DNA of 64,000 bases from Isoetes taiwanensis (lineage: Eukaryota; Streptophyta; Lycopodiopsida; Isoetales; Isoetaceae). The translations under genes and the position numbers were made by a program. The stretch's first letter is position 1. Each line of letters begins with the position of its first letter. Below are positions 9,340 through 20,659 of this stretch, piece by piece. The DNA lies in the NCBI GenBank assembly GCA_021234155.1, contig JAJEKV010000005.1, positions 7,122,216 to 7,186,215 of the forward strand. Direction: 5' to 3'. The notes below the pieces were generated by a model. That model worked only from the letters and a program-made list of their open reading frames with translations. It was not told the origin of the DNA and did not search any database.

Positions 9340-12022
9340 GCCTAGGTCAATGGTGCCTCTCCAACTCAAGATGGTGTGCAACATATTGAAAAGAGCAATA
9401 TAAATGAAAAACCAACTCCTAGCAAGAATGTTGAAGAAAAACAATTAGTCCTCTATAGTAGGGTGCAATGGAGGAACAAGAAGGTGAGAATCATGCACAA
9501 GTGCAACAAGGAAATAGTAGGCCAAGGAGTCATTGTGCTAGCAGATCCTGGTCAAGCTGTTAATGATGAAAGGCTAGGGGAAGACAATATTGGTATTGCA
9601 ATTTCGATGTTGGAAGACAACTGGAAAGGTAAAGGTTTGGGTGACAAGGAATGTTTTGGTTGTGTCAAGCAATTGGAGGTTCCTTGCATCATGGCATGGC
9701 CTATAAGTAGTGTTCAATTTATGGAGGATTATATTTTTCCAGAGCCTGAGGTTGTTGGGGACAACGATTGTCTTGATATTGATCCATTGGCAGTTTGAAC
9801 TCTAAACCTAGGCAAAAGGGGAGAAGTATCAGTTGCCAGACATTATCCTAGCAAAAGAGCCAAGTTGATTAGTGACACCAAACATGAGACAATGGTGAAG
9901 GTTAGGGGCTCAGATTGTTGTTGGAGTGCTTGTATGCAATTCTTTACAATAGAACAATTGGTGGAAGCAAGAGCCACTTTTCAAGAGTACACTGTTGATG
10001 AGAGGAGGACCTACATGTACACAATCTTCAAGCATGCACTTCAAGATGAAAGAAACCCAAACAGAAAAAGATACCCTTTGCTAGGCAAATGGATATGTGC
10101 AAAAGCATGGCAGAGTATCCATGCAATTCCAACTTCTTCATGGCATAATTGGCAAAAAAAAAAAGTGAGGGGGGAACAGGATTGCTTTACATGGAAATAA
10201 TGGTTTGTTGAGACCAACAGCTAGGACCTTGGCTGCCAGGGAGATATTTGAAAAATATATTGATTTCAATGCAGAGTCTATGCCACACAAAAGTAGAAGG
10301 GATGAAAAGGGAAGAGCAGTTGTTGAGAAAAGGTTGCCATCACATTGTACTCAAAAGAGTATTTTGGAAGAAGTGAATTCCCTACTTCGAGAATTGGGAA
10401 TTCTTCCAATATCCCAACCTAGCTTTAGTAGGTTATGGAAGAAGTATTTCAATCATGTCACCATAGCAACTTCAAACAGCTTTGCAAAGTGCAATTTATG
10501 TGCTAAGTTAAAGGAGACTCTTGATAAGACTGTGCAACCTAGTCAAAGGGCTAGGATAAGGGAGCATATGAAGGACCATATGACTGACCAACTATCATGT
10601 AGATCATGTTATTGGATGTGGAGGACTTTATACATGACAAGATGGACCAGCAAAAGACTTGTCTTCCACAATTCAAGTACATACCAAAGTCATGTGGAAG
10701 ATCATACCCTTTACAGATCTCAATGACTGGGGCAATCTTGCATGGGCAGAATCAAACCTACTATGGCCATTTTAGTTTGGAGTTGTGGAGTGATGGTCCA
10801 GATTTTCATATTGGGAGTATCATGAGGTGTTTGAGAAACTATGAAAATGGATACAATGGTCACCTCCAGGACCTTACAGCTAGCCAGGCACTACATAGAG
10901 CTACTTAACAGCTGTGGGGATATTTGAAAGAGTTAATTTAGGGTTTCTTATGCCCGGGCATACCCATTAGGATGTGGATGCATTATTTGGCAAATATAGT
11001 TGTATCTTGGAAGCAAAGAAACAAAGGACCAACTTTCCTAGGCTAATGGAAATCTTGCATGAATGCACTACTCCAAACCCTATAGCTTCTCTCATAGAAG
11101 AAGTGCCCGATTGGAAGAGCTTTGTGGATGGTTATACATTGGATCTTGAAGGTCATTCCAGGCCTCTGCAGTTCACTTTTTGGGTGAGAGATGGGATTCC
11201 AATCTTCCAATGGAAGATGAGACCTTCGAGAGGATGAGTGGAGAGGAGGGAGGAAATATGGCGTATGAGAATGGCAAGCCTATGATACCTCTAGGTCAAC
11301 CAAAAGCTTTAAAACCTACTGAAGAAGTGAAGCAATTGGGATTGACTAAGGAAGGAATCCAAGACTATATAAAGCATTGGCAAACCAATCCAGATGACAC
11401 CAACCGTGCCTTGGTGGCTTACTGGAAGAAGGTGATTAACCTGTTGGGGGAGATAGACACATCCTCAGATGAATTGAAAGAAGGGTGGTTGCCTAAAACT
11501 AGGTGGAAGACCTTAGCAGGTGCTGAGGATTTTGATGACACTGTAAGTAGCATTCGCAAGCAATATGCTCCTCCTCCTTCTGACAAACACTATGTTGGTC
11601 CTATGAACAATAGGCCAAAGTTTCTAGGCATGGATGCTTATGAACCTTCCACTGACTTAGAATGCCACCAATTTGTGGTAGTAAAGCCATCAGATTTAGA
11701 TACATATCCAATGTGGTTGGGGTTCACTATCTCTGATATTTGCAAAGAAGAAGGTAATATTAACTTCAACCATGTGCGGGTGGAATGGTGGTGTCCAGTG
11801 CATCAGTTGACCAACGTATCGGATAAAGAAAGGTACTCAGATTGTTGGACAAAGAGATGGAGGAGAAATCCGAGTGATCCTGATCTTTGGCTTAGACTAT
11901 GAAAGTGTTTTGTACTCATGGACTCCAAACACTATTCCAGCTAGAAATGCGAGAATTACAATACCTCAGGATGTCAGGAAGAAGGCTATGATATCTTGGG
12001 GGTGCTTGAAGAAAGTTGAATA
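9340..12022 (+). pseudogene. Decayed DNA-transposon gene with DUF7869-type (DDE-like) domain
   Basis: Coding remnants lie in order on the plus strand. 9376-9798 has 'ISSVQFME' after a 'CIMAWP' motif, loosely like the C-terminus of other plant transposon proteins. 9865-10198 and 10205-10620 hold 'SFSRLWKKYFNHV..KCNLCAKLKETL', the helical/Cys region seen upstream of DUF7869. 10606-10908 holds 'MDQQKTCLPQF' and 'MTGAILHGQ'. The frame around 10950-11237 holds 'FLMPGHTH' then 'DVDALFGKYS', where the invariant Glu of GHTHED is replaced by TAG at 10968-10970. The C-terminal part is 11180-11902. These motifs and their order match DUF7869 proteins, abundant in plant and animal transposons. Several frameshifts and stops show it is dead. 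Terminal repeats were not identified. Confidence 0.65.
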
Positions 12023-12970
12023 ACTATGTAAATTTTTGTTATCACGTTTTTATGATATGGTGCTATATTGTGAAATATTGACTATTTTGTAAATAACATG
12101 ATATTACGTTTTCATAATTTTGAGGTGAAATGTGTGAATTTGAATATGCTACTAAAAACATGCAATATGAAATTTGTCCCAAAATTAAGACATAAACCCA
12201 ATTTAATTGAATGATGGTTTTTTGTCTGTTTTTCATGCGAGCCCTTGTTCGAGAATGCCATCGATCCGAGCCATCGGATCGGTATTCTCGAATGGGCGAG
12301 CATGCATCTCTCCTATGTTTGCATGCATTTTCTGAGGCTCTGGTTCATTTGGGAACGCTATTTCTTGCAGGTTCTTCATCGACTTCTCATCGGTGTTTTC
12401 TCCTCTCTCAGCAGTTCCCTTGACTCCCACCCACCCTCCCTTAATGTGTATATTATAGTAAATGTTGTTTTTTGTCGCGTCGCACGCATGACCAGCCCCT
12501 CGCTTTTTCGAGGTGTAAATTTTTTGTCGTGTGGCATGCGTGACCAGCCCCTCGCTTTTTCGAGGTTTTTTCTCTATTGGTTTTTTGTTGATGATGTGCA
12601 GGTCCAGGGGTGATGCGCGACTTCAGTATTATCGGTGGAGTGTGGGTTTTTTTTGTGGGTACGTTTAGCAGCCTTACATTGTCCAAGCCCCTTGCCGAGA
12701 TTTTATCGCTAGGGGTTTTCCTCGAAAACCCGAAAGGGCGGGGTTTTTTAATCCCGGTGATAAGCTCTCGGTAGGTACACTAGCCAACATCTATAGCACA
12801 GAATTTTATTTGGGGTCCAGATGTTATAACTGGATTTTCCTTATGTTTTTCATTTTTTTGGGTAGCCTGCGATGTAGACCCACTTTATACCATTGTAGAA
12901 AAACTGCTAAGATTAATGAAAAGCGAGCGTTTGTCTATTTTCGTGCGAGCCCTTGTTCGAGAATGGAGGT
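12022..12970. repeat. Repeat-rich interval: hairpin, tandem duplication and a flanking direct repeat
   Basis: A hairpin spans 12235-12303, with arms containing TTCGAGAATGCC..GATCCGA and the reverse complement TCGGATCGGTATTCTCGAA. A tandem pair (about 52-58 bp; GACCAGCCCCTCGCTTTTTC is in both) lies at about 12471-12570. The block GCGAGCCCTTGTTCGAGAAT at 12238-12257 recurs at 12947-12966, so the interval is bracketed by a direct repeat of about 38 bp. This may be a small transposon or its remnant. No coding sequence was recognised. Confidence 0.6.
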
Positions 12971-14784
12971 TTAACTGCGGCATGTAATTTTGTTAGCATT
13001 TTAGGAATCTAGACCCAATATATTATCAAGCAGCAGGTGATTGTGAATATGCCAGCCGGGCACATATCATAAGAATGTGCAACTGGAAATTATGTTTTCT
13101 AGTGATTATGCTTATGGCTGATTCAGGATGTTTGTTATATTAAAAATAACAATGGAATATAATACATGAAGCTTTGCACTAAGCTGTGTTTATTTAGTTT
13201 AGTACTAGTGTTTGGCTAGAATTACATCTGGTGAAAACTAGCTCATCACTAGATAGAACATCAACCAAGGACGAAGAATGAAGATTGCGTATTAAATTTC
13301 TCGCAGGCAATAGTCACGAGTTACTATTTCTGTGTATGAAATTTTTTGCACGCAATAGCCACGAGAGCTAACTCCTATTAGTAGATTTGCACCTGCAGTT
13401 AACTTTTACCATTAACTTTAATTGGGTAATTGTATTCATACCCAAGTTAGTTAAAGAATTGGGTTATTCTCGTTAGCTTAATGGGAAACCATTTGTACAT
13501 CTCGCATCCCTTGCATATGACATTGTGAGATATGATCCACATGTTTATTTTCGTTTTCTTTTCACCATTTCCAGTACTAAAATTAAGATATACATATAGA
13601 TTGCATACTATGCCATGCATATAGATTGCATACTCTGCTATTTTTGCTTTAAACAAAAGCAACCTGGAAGATTGTTGGGCAATGCTAACATGAGGAGAAG
13701 TAGTTGATCTAAAACTGCCTTGATTAATAAATATAATTTTTGAAACTCTTGGGGGAACCACATGCATTGCCACACATTTGGGTCCACTTTCTGACATGAA
13801 GCGACATCTATCGGATCCTTAATGGCGGAATCTTTCATTCTAAGAGATATAGGGGAGGTAGGCCTAGTTTGAATGTATTTATTCCTTTTGAAATTATTTC
13901 TGATGTGTTTGGTAAAATATTAGGTGATGATAACTATATTTAGCACAATGCTATTCTACTCACTGAGAGATTCAAGGTTTGACAATATGTGATAGCTTTT
14001 GTTTTTGGCAGGTAACAATATTCTATAGAGTTTGGCAATTCTAGAACCTTTTTCTAAGAGAATATTTCATCTGGACATATTGATATATATATTGTCATCT
14101 CATCTGTATCGCTAGGCAAGATTGGATAGTTGGCCCTTACATGTTCTCTCATAAGAGGTTTGGCTAGAGAGCACAACTGTGTATTTTGTATAATGTAAGT
14201 GTTATATCAAGTTCTAGATTTGAGTCTACTTATGTAGTCATCTAAGTTTAGAAAAGAAGTTGTAGACTTAGATATCTAAGTCGATGCCATTCTATTTCGT
14301 TTATGTCTGCTTTAAACTCTATAATATAATGACGCATCCTGGAACGTGATGTAAGCCTAACAGCTGCCCATGTAAGTCTGCAACTTTACTCCATGATGCA
14401 TGTCTTTGACTTTTGTGAAGAACTAAACAGGCATGCAACATGAAGGGCTTTGACCCCAAATTTTTAAGTGTGCCTCTTTTTGACCAATTTCATAATATTG
14501 ATGAGTTCGGATCTGGATTTTTAGCCCATCGAGTCTGTTAAAATTTTCACAATCCTCAAAAAGATGTGTATGTGGCATCTTGTGATTGGACTTGCTGTGA
14601 TATCTATAGATTACCAAGAATAATTGAAGATGCTAAGCAAATTTGATTGGTGAAGAGAACCTAAACATTACTTTTAAGCCATTGCGATTTCAAAGAAAAA
14701 TTTGTAACTTATTCACCTTGGTGGAATAGCGGGATGTTGCACGTTAGGCCATTTGTTATGGGCTGGGAAATAGGCCGCCGCGCA
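12971..14784. other. Intergenic, AT-rich, no gene recognised; right part is RLK1 3' flank
   Basis: I saw no supported gene. From about 14684 to 14770 the sequence is the distal 3' flank of RLK1; a paralogous copy lies at 28268-28353. Confidence 0.3.
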
Positions 14785-15331
14785 TTAGGGTTTTTTTTGA
14801 GATTAAAAAAAGGCCTTCAAAACATGCCAACTAAGCCAAATGAAGATAAATGAACTACCAATCAGAAATCATAGCCTGACGGGTCCAGTCAACAATACTG
14901 TTATAACTAACTCACTGAATCACATTTTCTAGCATAACTATTGATAGAAAAGTCCAAATGAGCTCTCCTTTAGTGCAATAGATAGATCTCGTTGAGATCT
15001 TTCCAACCTTAGGTGCTTTGCACATATTTTAACCACTTATGATTGTCAAAACTCCAAAAAATATGGTCTTTACCATTTTTTACTATCCTACGAGGCTAAA
15101 AGATATGCAAAGCACCCAAAGTTGGAAAGATCTCAATGAGATCAATCTATTGCACCAAACAAGAGCTCATTTGGACTTTTCTATCAACACTTATGCTAGA
15201 AAATGTGATCCAGTGAGTTAGTTATAACTGTTTTGCTGACTGGATTACCAGTTCTGTTTTCTGATTGGTGGTTCATATAGCTTAGTCAGCAGTTCTTAGA
15301 AGGCCCTTTTATGATCTCAAAAAATCCCTAA
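14785..15331. mobile_element. Foldback element with arms of about 250 bp (547 bp)
   Basis: The left end TTAGGGTTTTTTTTGAGAT pairs with the right end ATCTCAAAAAATCCCTAA. Pairing continues inward along both arms: CAGTTATAACTAACTCACTG-type sequence, AAAGTCCAAATGAGCTC, and GATCTCRTTGAGATCTTTCC near the centre. The paralogous RLK 3' flank at 28353-28386 lacks the element and has 31 bp of other sequence in its place, so this is an insertion. A TA repeat could be the target duplication (TA|GGG..CCC|TA). The superfamily is not assigned. Transcription through it would give a long dsRNA. Confidence 0.8.
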
Positions 15332-15651
15332 TGATAAGTTTCTTGTAGTAATAGTTAGCATTTACTTTTAATGTTAAAGTAATAGTTATCATTTACATAA
15401 AAAAGCAGTTTTACCTGCCATCAAACTCAATGAATACTACTAAAGTATTTAGATAGTGGTTAGCATTGACAGTTGATGATCCATAATATTGCAACCAAAC
15501 AACTACAGAATTCATATACCATGTGGCATTCACATCAATCCTTATTTACAGAATCCTTGTCCTATTACCCTATTCTATATAGAAACAAAAGTTTAATAAT
15601 CATAAATAATCAATGTTTGAATCACTTGAAGCCAGATATTTAATGTATGCA

Positions 15652-18093
15652 TTATCTAGCTTGAAGAGTACCGGTGGAGGATGCATAGGATTTACCATGT
15701 GATGAGGAAGTGGATGAGGATGTGATGGTGCTACTTGAAGCCTCAACCAAACTGCGAATGTTGATTCTGTTACAATGTGAATTATGGGGAATGGTCTCTT
15801 TGCCTTCTAGCATTTGAACCACTGTAGACATGAAGGGTCTTAGTTTCGGATCTCGATTGGTGCAAAGAATGGAAACCTCAAGCATCCTCCTTGCTTCATT
15901 GACATCGAAGGAACCCTTTAATTTCTCATCCACAAACCCATTGTAGTCCCATATTTCTCGCATCTCCTTATGGTAGAGCTTATCACCAGAAAGAATTTCT
16001 AGTAGTACAACTCCAAAACTATAAACATCACTTTTGATGTCGATTTCATCACCTTCACACAGTTCTGGTGACAAGTAACCTGGAGTTCCACGTATTGTGG
16101 TCATCAACACACCAGTTTCGCTTCTATCCACTAACCTAGAGAGTCCAAAATCAGCCACTTTGGGTCTAAGGTTTTCATCCAGTAAAATGTTTTGGGGCTT
16201 GATATCAAGGTGAAGGATTTTCTCGGGGCATTCTTCATGTAAATATGCCAAGCCTTTGGCAGCTCCAATAGCTATTTCCATTCTATCTTCCCAGCGTAGC
16301 ACCTTATCTCCCTTACCCATTAGCCATTGGTCCAAAGAACCATTGGCCATATGCTCATAAACTAAAGCCCTTTTGGATTTCCTTGTGGCAAACCCGAGCA
16401 ACTGGACTAAGTTTAAGTGCCTGACTTTACTCAGAATCGAGATCTCTGCGTAAAAATCCTGTGCTTCCTGAACTGATTCATGAAGAATCTTCACAGCAAT
16501 GAATTTTCCACCTGCCACAAGTCCCTTGTACACAGTTCCAAAACCCCCTTTTCCTAAGCTTTCTGCGAAACCGCTAGTGATCTCATCCAATTCACGAAAG
16601 GAAAATTTTCTCAAACTTGACTCTGATAAACATGATGCGAGCAAGCAGTCTTCGGCATCGGATTCATCTTGATTTGTTCTCTTCTTTATACAGATTAAAA
16701 TGGCCACCAAGAAGAGACAAACTGCTGCAATTGAACCAAGTGTGATGCCTAGTATGAGGGGAGAAACCTGTTTGCTTGAATGAGAAACCTGTTTGCTTGA
16801 ATATGGCGTACATACTTTAAAGGACGCAACATAGCTTTGATTAGCGTAAAGAAGACTGTTTACCTTGTCAACCAAAAAACAAGAGCCCTGTTGCCTTTGA
16901 TAAAATGCAGCTTTACAAGTGCTTGAATCTGCACAGCTTTTCCTGCAGATCTCTTCGTTGGTTCTACTTAAGCTGGGAACGGAATTGGGATTGTGATAGA
17001 AATCGATCCCAACTTGTGTTTGCATTTCACAGCGGCCAGAATCATATTTGAGTTTGCAACCTGCTGCATTATTTTGAGTATCTAAAGGCTCTACATAAGG
17101 AGCGCCGAATAAGCATCCTGAGCAACTTCCATTTTCGCACAGCCCATATGACCCACAGGTATTTGGGATAATACAAGAATCAGCACTTTCTGGAACCGAA
17201 ATATTACCATCTTTCCACACTTTGGAGATTGAAAGAACCCCGTTATCCAGACTTGCAAAAGCAACATACTCTGCTGCGACAACAGATAAGCTCAGGATCT
17301 GAGCAAGAACTGGTGCACCACCACAGTCAACCCAATTTCTCGTCAGATAGCCACTCTCAGAGATACTACCCACATCTGAACGGATCTGAAGGTATGCTCC
17401 TGATCCGTCACAACATAATGCAGCAAAAACTGAAGAATTTGAATTAGAACTAGTTGCAACACTCCAATTCTTATATGCATATTGAATGTTATAAGAAAGG
17501 GAGGCACCAGCAGAGTCAAATTGAAAGCTATAATTTCCACTCACAAGCCTGCTACCATTTCTCAAAACCTGGCCACAAACAAGGCAGTTTGTCGGGCTAT
17601 CAAAACTGCTCCAAACAGATTTGTTGTGCCCATTTACAAGCTCCATAGAACCATCCTGGCTGATCTGGAGTTTGGTAACATTAGGTGCAGATATAGACCA
17701 TTCTGGAACTTGGTTCTCATTTTCCAACACTAGATCTCCATTCTGGCGCAAGCTAATGCTGGAATATTGCCCCAGTTTTTTATCCACTGACCAAATTAGC
17801 TGCACATAGCTGTCATCCCAGAGCACTATGGACAATCGCCAGTAGTGCGGATCATCTTTTATTTGTGAGAAAACCAACCAGTACCATGTATACATATTTT
17901 GAGTCCTGCTTTTTACAGAAAGAGCGGTTCCTAGTATAGAATATCCTTTGGAGTACACTAAGACGGACTTCCAACCCAGTCCGACAGAGTCTGTGTAATT
18001 GGAGGAAGTAGGAGAGCAGTAGCATGTGGAGGGGGCTAAGAAAAGGAATACAATGAGCAGAGCGGTAGGGCTATCCATGTTTGCAAATGACAA
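15652..18093 (-). CDS. RLK1: G-type lectin S-receptor-like Ser/Thr kinase (SD2-5-like), intact
   Basis: This is an uninterrupted 813-codon, apparently intronless frame. Residues 1-25 form a signal peptide (MDSPTALLIVFLFLAPST; Met6 could also be the start). A bulb-type (GNA-like) lectin region spans about 45-180, with 'NGDLVLENENQ' and 'VWSSFDSPTNCLVCGQ'. An EGF-like Cys cluster spans 307-327 and a PAN-like Cys-rich region about 343-428. The transmembrane helix is about 445-469. The kinase spans about 510-765: GKGGFG 514-519, Lys535, Glu550 of helix C, HLD 628-630, DFG 648-650, GTPGYLSPE. HLD in place of HRD makes it a non-RD kinase, a class often linked to immune receptors. The Ser/Thr-rich tail is full-length, unlike the other two copies. 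Ligand unknown. This is the best candidate for a working gene here. Its promoter carries a small MITE-like insertion and its 3' flank a foldback element. Confidence 0.92.
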   Translation of the reverse strand: MSFANMDSPTALLIVFLFLAPSTCYCSPTSSNYTDSVGLGWKSVLVYSKGYSILGTALSVKSRTQNMYTWYWLVFSQIKDDPHYWRLSIVLWDDSYVQLIWSVDKKLGQYSSISLRQNGDLVLENENQVPEWSISAPNVTKLQISQDGSMELVNGHNKSVWSSFDSPTNCLVCGQVLRNGSRLVSGNYSFQFDSAGASLSYNIQYAYKNWSVATSSNSNSSVFAALCCDGSGAYLQIRSDVGSISESGYLTRNWVDCGGAPVLAQILSLSVVAAEYVAFASLDNGVLSISKVWKDGNISVPESADSCIIPNTCGSYGLCENGSCSGCLFGAPYVEPLDTQNNAAGCKLKYDSGRCEMQTQVGIDFYHNPNSVPSLSRTNEEICRKSCADSSTCKAAFYQRQQGSCFLVDKVNSLLYANQSYVASFKVCTPYSSKQVSHSSKQVSPLILGITLGSIAAVCLFLVAILICIKKRTNQDESDAEDCLLASCLSESSLRKFSFRELDEITSGFAESLGKGGFGTVYKGLVAGGKFIAVKILHESVQEAQDFYAEISILSKVRHLNLVQLLGFATRKSKRALVYEHMANGSLDQWLMGKGDKVLRWEDRMEIAIGAAKGLAYLHEECPEKILHLDIKPQNILLDENLRPKVADFGLSRLVDRSETGVLMTTIRGTPGYLSPELCEGDEIDIKSDVYSFGVVLLEILSGDKLYHKEMREIWDYNGFVDEKLKGSFDVNEARRMLEVSILCTNRDPKLRPFMSTVVQMLEGKETIPHNSHCNRINIRSLVEASSSTITSSSTSSSHGKSYASSTGTLQAR

Positions 18094-18234
18094 CAGGGAT
18101 CAAAGGAGAGGAGCTTGGAAGGGTGCAATGGTGTATGGTTTTTCAAATTGACCTTGACCTGCAAAGTCTTTTATGATTATCAACAACGCCACGATATCAG
18201 TCCTGAATGCTTGGTTCACGACGCACCTCTGGGG

Positions 18235-18465
18235 ACAGTTGAAGAATCCGGCCCCTCTCTACTGTAGTATCCGGCCTGAGCAGTTACATTAGTATCCAGC
18301 CCCCTCCGTTGAACTAATCCGGCCCCTTCTTTGAATCTATCCGGCCCTCTCTCTACTGCATCGCCCAGATAAGACAAATTGTACAATTTTTTTGGTATTT
18401 TTTTACTGTACTAAATCGGCAGCAGAGGGGGGCGGATAGGTTCAAAGGGATTCTTCAAACTAGCC
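18235..18465. mobile_element. Small MULE-like MITE candidate in RLK1 promoter, carrying ATCCGGCCC repeats
   Basis: The left end AGTTGAAGAATCC and right end GGATTCTTCAAACT form terminal inverted repeats (13 of 14 positions when aligned with one gap). They are flanked by an 11-bp direct repeat, CACCTCTGGGG (18224-18234) and CACCTCTGAGG (18466-18476), with one mismatch. TSDs of 9-11 bp are typical of Mutator-like elements. Inside are five copies of ATCCGGCCC or ATCCAGCCC, at 18245, 18269, 18294, 18317 and 18339. The element sits about 140-370 bp upstream of the RLK1 ATG. Its absence upstream of RLK2 and RLK3 fits an insertion, but their upstream regions differ in other ways too. Confidence 0.5.
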
Positions 18466-18476
18466 CACCTCTGAGG

Positions 18477-19994
18477 ATAAAATTAGCTTTAATCTACCTA
18501 GTGATGTGTGCAACCCCAACTGTTGTTGACCCGGTCGTGATTTGCCATCCTTAAAAGTATTCGATGAGGTAAAATTAATATCGGATGAGGTAAAAACCAC
18601 CTACACCATGGCCATGTGGTAATGTTCTAATGCATGCTCTCCCTGCCTCATTTAATATCCCCATCGCTTTGCATTTAATACACTCGAATGCATTAATTAC
18701 CTATCACTAGAACACCAAGTGTTAGGTCATTTCTTAACAGGGCTCGAAAATAGCAATATCTGTAACCAGTAAAAACGCCACATGGTATTTGAGGCTATCG
18801 GAAAAAATATATGTTAGTGTATTTTACCGGGAATTTTTTATTTTCTTGCCGGAAGTTTTTTGGGATGACCAGAATTTAAGAGAAGTGGGCAAATTTTTAG
18901 GGGTCGAACTCCTCCCTTTTTGAACCATAGTGCTTAATTTTGATCTCTACCCCTAATGTTTTTTGGACATCCCGCAACAAGAATTTTAACCTTTCAAATG
19001 CTAGACAAAAGTCAAGATAGGAACCATTTTTGTATATAGAAACATAAAAGTACATGCGTCTATTATAAACTCATAAACTTTGCACAATTCGTTTTGTATT
19101 GCGAAGTTTATACTCGCAATGGTTAGAACTATGATTCTAGTCATGCATTGTATGCAAAATCTATGTTTTCCATGTGTGAGCAGCTTAATCCCATTTGAAG
19201 AAAGATTTCTAGCCAAATTTGGAGACAAGAAGATTGCAGGCACGATGATTTTCGTGTGTTTTCATGCCGAGGGGATCGGGCGGGCCTCATAGTTTCTCGG
19301 ACAATGAAGGATGGATAAGCAACCAAATTTGAGAGGTGCTATGTGAAGAGAGAACTTTCATATGTATTTTCCATGGGTCTTTTCCTGTCCACGTTTCTGG
19401 ATACTTTTCTCGTTGTCTTGTTAGTTATAAACGAAGACCAATTTCTTCGCTCTATGCAGTGCGGTTATGGCAAAAAACAGTAACTTCGATTAATCCTCTA
19501 TTACACCTATGCAAAAGATTAGCAGACTTCGGTTGTAACATCACATTTCTGAACTCTGAGAGAATTCATACAAAAAGTTTGCATTCTCTCTTGCCATCCA
19601 TCCCCTCATTTCATTTGTTGGCATTTCTGATGGCTTTTCCTTCAAAACTACGATTCTGTTATTTTGAATTATTCCATCACTTTGAAATTTACAAATAGTG
19701 ACAACCCCAATTTCAACAATGTGGAATTGCATGTAAATATTTTTTATTATCAGCCTTAATTCTAACAGGTCTCAAATTACAAGTTAACACTTAGTTAATC
19801 ACAAGCCAGTATTCCACATAGTCAAGTAGATGTAACTCAACACATTTATACTCATTGACAATGAGAGTAAGATACTCATACAGTGAAAGTAAGATTACAA
19901 TGAAACACGAATACAATGAAAGTAAGATGCACTGAAAGTAGGATTACAATGAAAGTAAAATTCACATCATAAGATACTCATAGACTCTCGTACT
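18477..19994. other. Intergenic, no gene recognised; short GAAAGTAAGAT repeats at the right
   Basis: I see no supported coding sequence. At about 19859-19975 the motif AATGAAAGTAAGAT and close variants recur five times with irregular spacing, bracketed by AAGATACTCATA at both ends (about 19868 and 19973). This lies just past the 3' end of the minus-strand transposon fragment. Confidence 0.35.
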
Positions 19995-20441
19995 TCATTT
20001 TGCTTGTTCGGCTATCTTTTCTAGTGACTTCAGAACTTTATCCTTCACAGATATTGGAATCTTCATGTACCCCTTTCTCGGATCCACCTTGCCCTTTTTG
20101 GGGTTCCATGACATCAATATCGATTTTATTTCCATCCATTGGAGCGGATCATTTGCATCATACTTCCATTGCTTATTAAAACAGTCCTTCACTTCTCCTA
20201 ATGGTTTCATAGCCTTAGACTCTCCTGTCGGCACCATTGGTTCACCTGCCACATCCTCTTTCGAAATCAATATATCCTTATTGTCCGGTTTCCAGACAGG
20301 ATCTCCAGCCCTCATCTTATATTGCATTATTGGCGTTCCATTTTTCACCCAAAACCTAAATTGCAATGGAGCACTATGCCTAATAAGGTCTTCACGAGCA
20401 TAACCCTCGATAGTGATAGGTTCTGTACGTATAAAATTCAA
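19995..20441 (-). pseudogene. C-terminal fragment of a DUF7869-type transposon protein
   Basis: A 148-codon frame on the minus strand. Its first half (SAPLQFRFWVKNGTPIMQYK, then 'GEPMVPTGESKAMKPLGEVK') aligns in order with the tail of the decayed gene at 11130-11340 (SRPLQFTFWVRDGIPIFQWK, then 'GKPMIPLGQPKALKPTEEVK'). The two loci are therefore diverged members of one transposon family. An acceptor-like ...TACAG precedes the start, so this may be a last exon. The transposase core was not found upstream, where A/T-rich sequence and a motif cluster begin. The frame ends cleanly (EKIAEQAK). It is probably a fragment rather than a complete gene. Confidence 0.6.
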
Positions 20442-20528
20442 ATTCCTGACATATAAAGTTAAAAATACGTATTTTTTAATAAAATACGTATATAATGTAT
20501 TTAAAAGTCGCCGGCCGGAAAAAAAAAA

Positions 20529-20654
20529 TTCGCGTACGCAATACAGACCTTTTCGCGTACGGAAACCGGCATGGTGTTCGCGTACGCAGTTTAGTACGTT
20601 TCGCGCACGCGAAAAAGTTTTCGCGTACGCAAAACTGAAGTTTTCGCGTACGCG
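20529..20654. repeat. Cluster of six TTCGCGTACGC palindromic motifs
   Basis: TTCGCGTACG or a close form starts at 20529, 20552, 20577, 20600 (variant TTCGCGCACGCG), 20620 and 20643. The core GCGTACGC is self-complementary. The cluster spans 126 bp between two divergently oriented transposon-type genes (minus to the left, plus to the right). It resembles subterminal binding-site arrays of DNA transposons, or a dense operator-like promoter array. It is GC-rich against an A/T-rich flank. Confidence 0.8.
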
Positions 20655-20659
20655 AATTT

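Noticed and set aside
10945-10975. GCCCGGGC followed by CATTAG, similar to the Helitron-like hairpin end
   Set aside because: It encodes the GHTH motif of the DUF7869 gene in frame and lacks the hairpin-CTAG arrangement.
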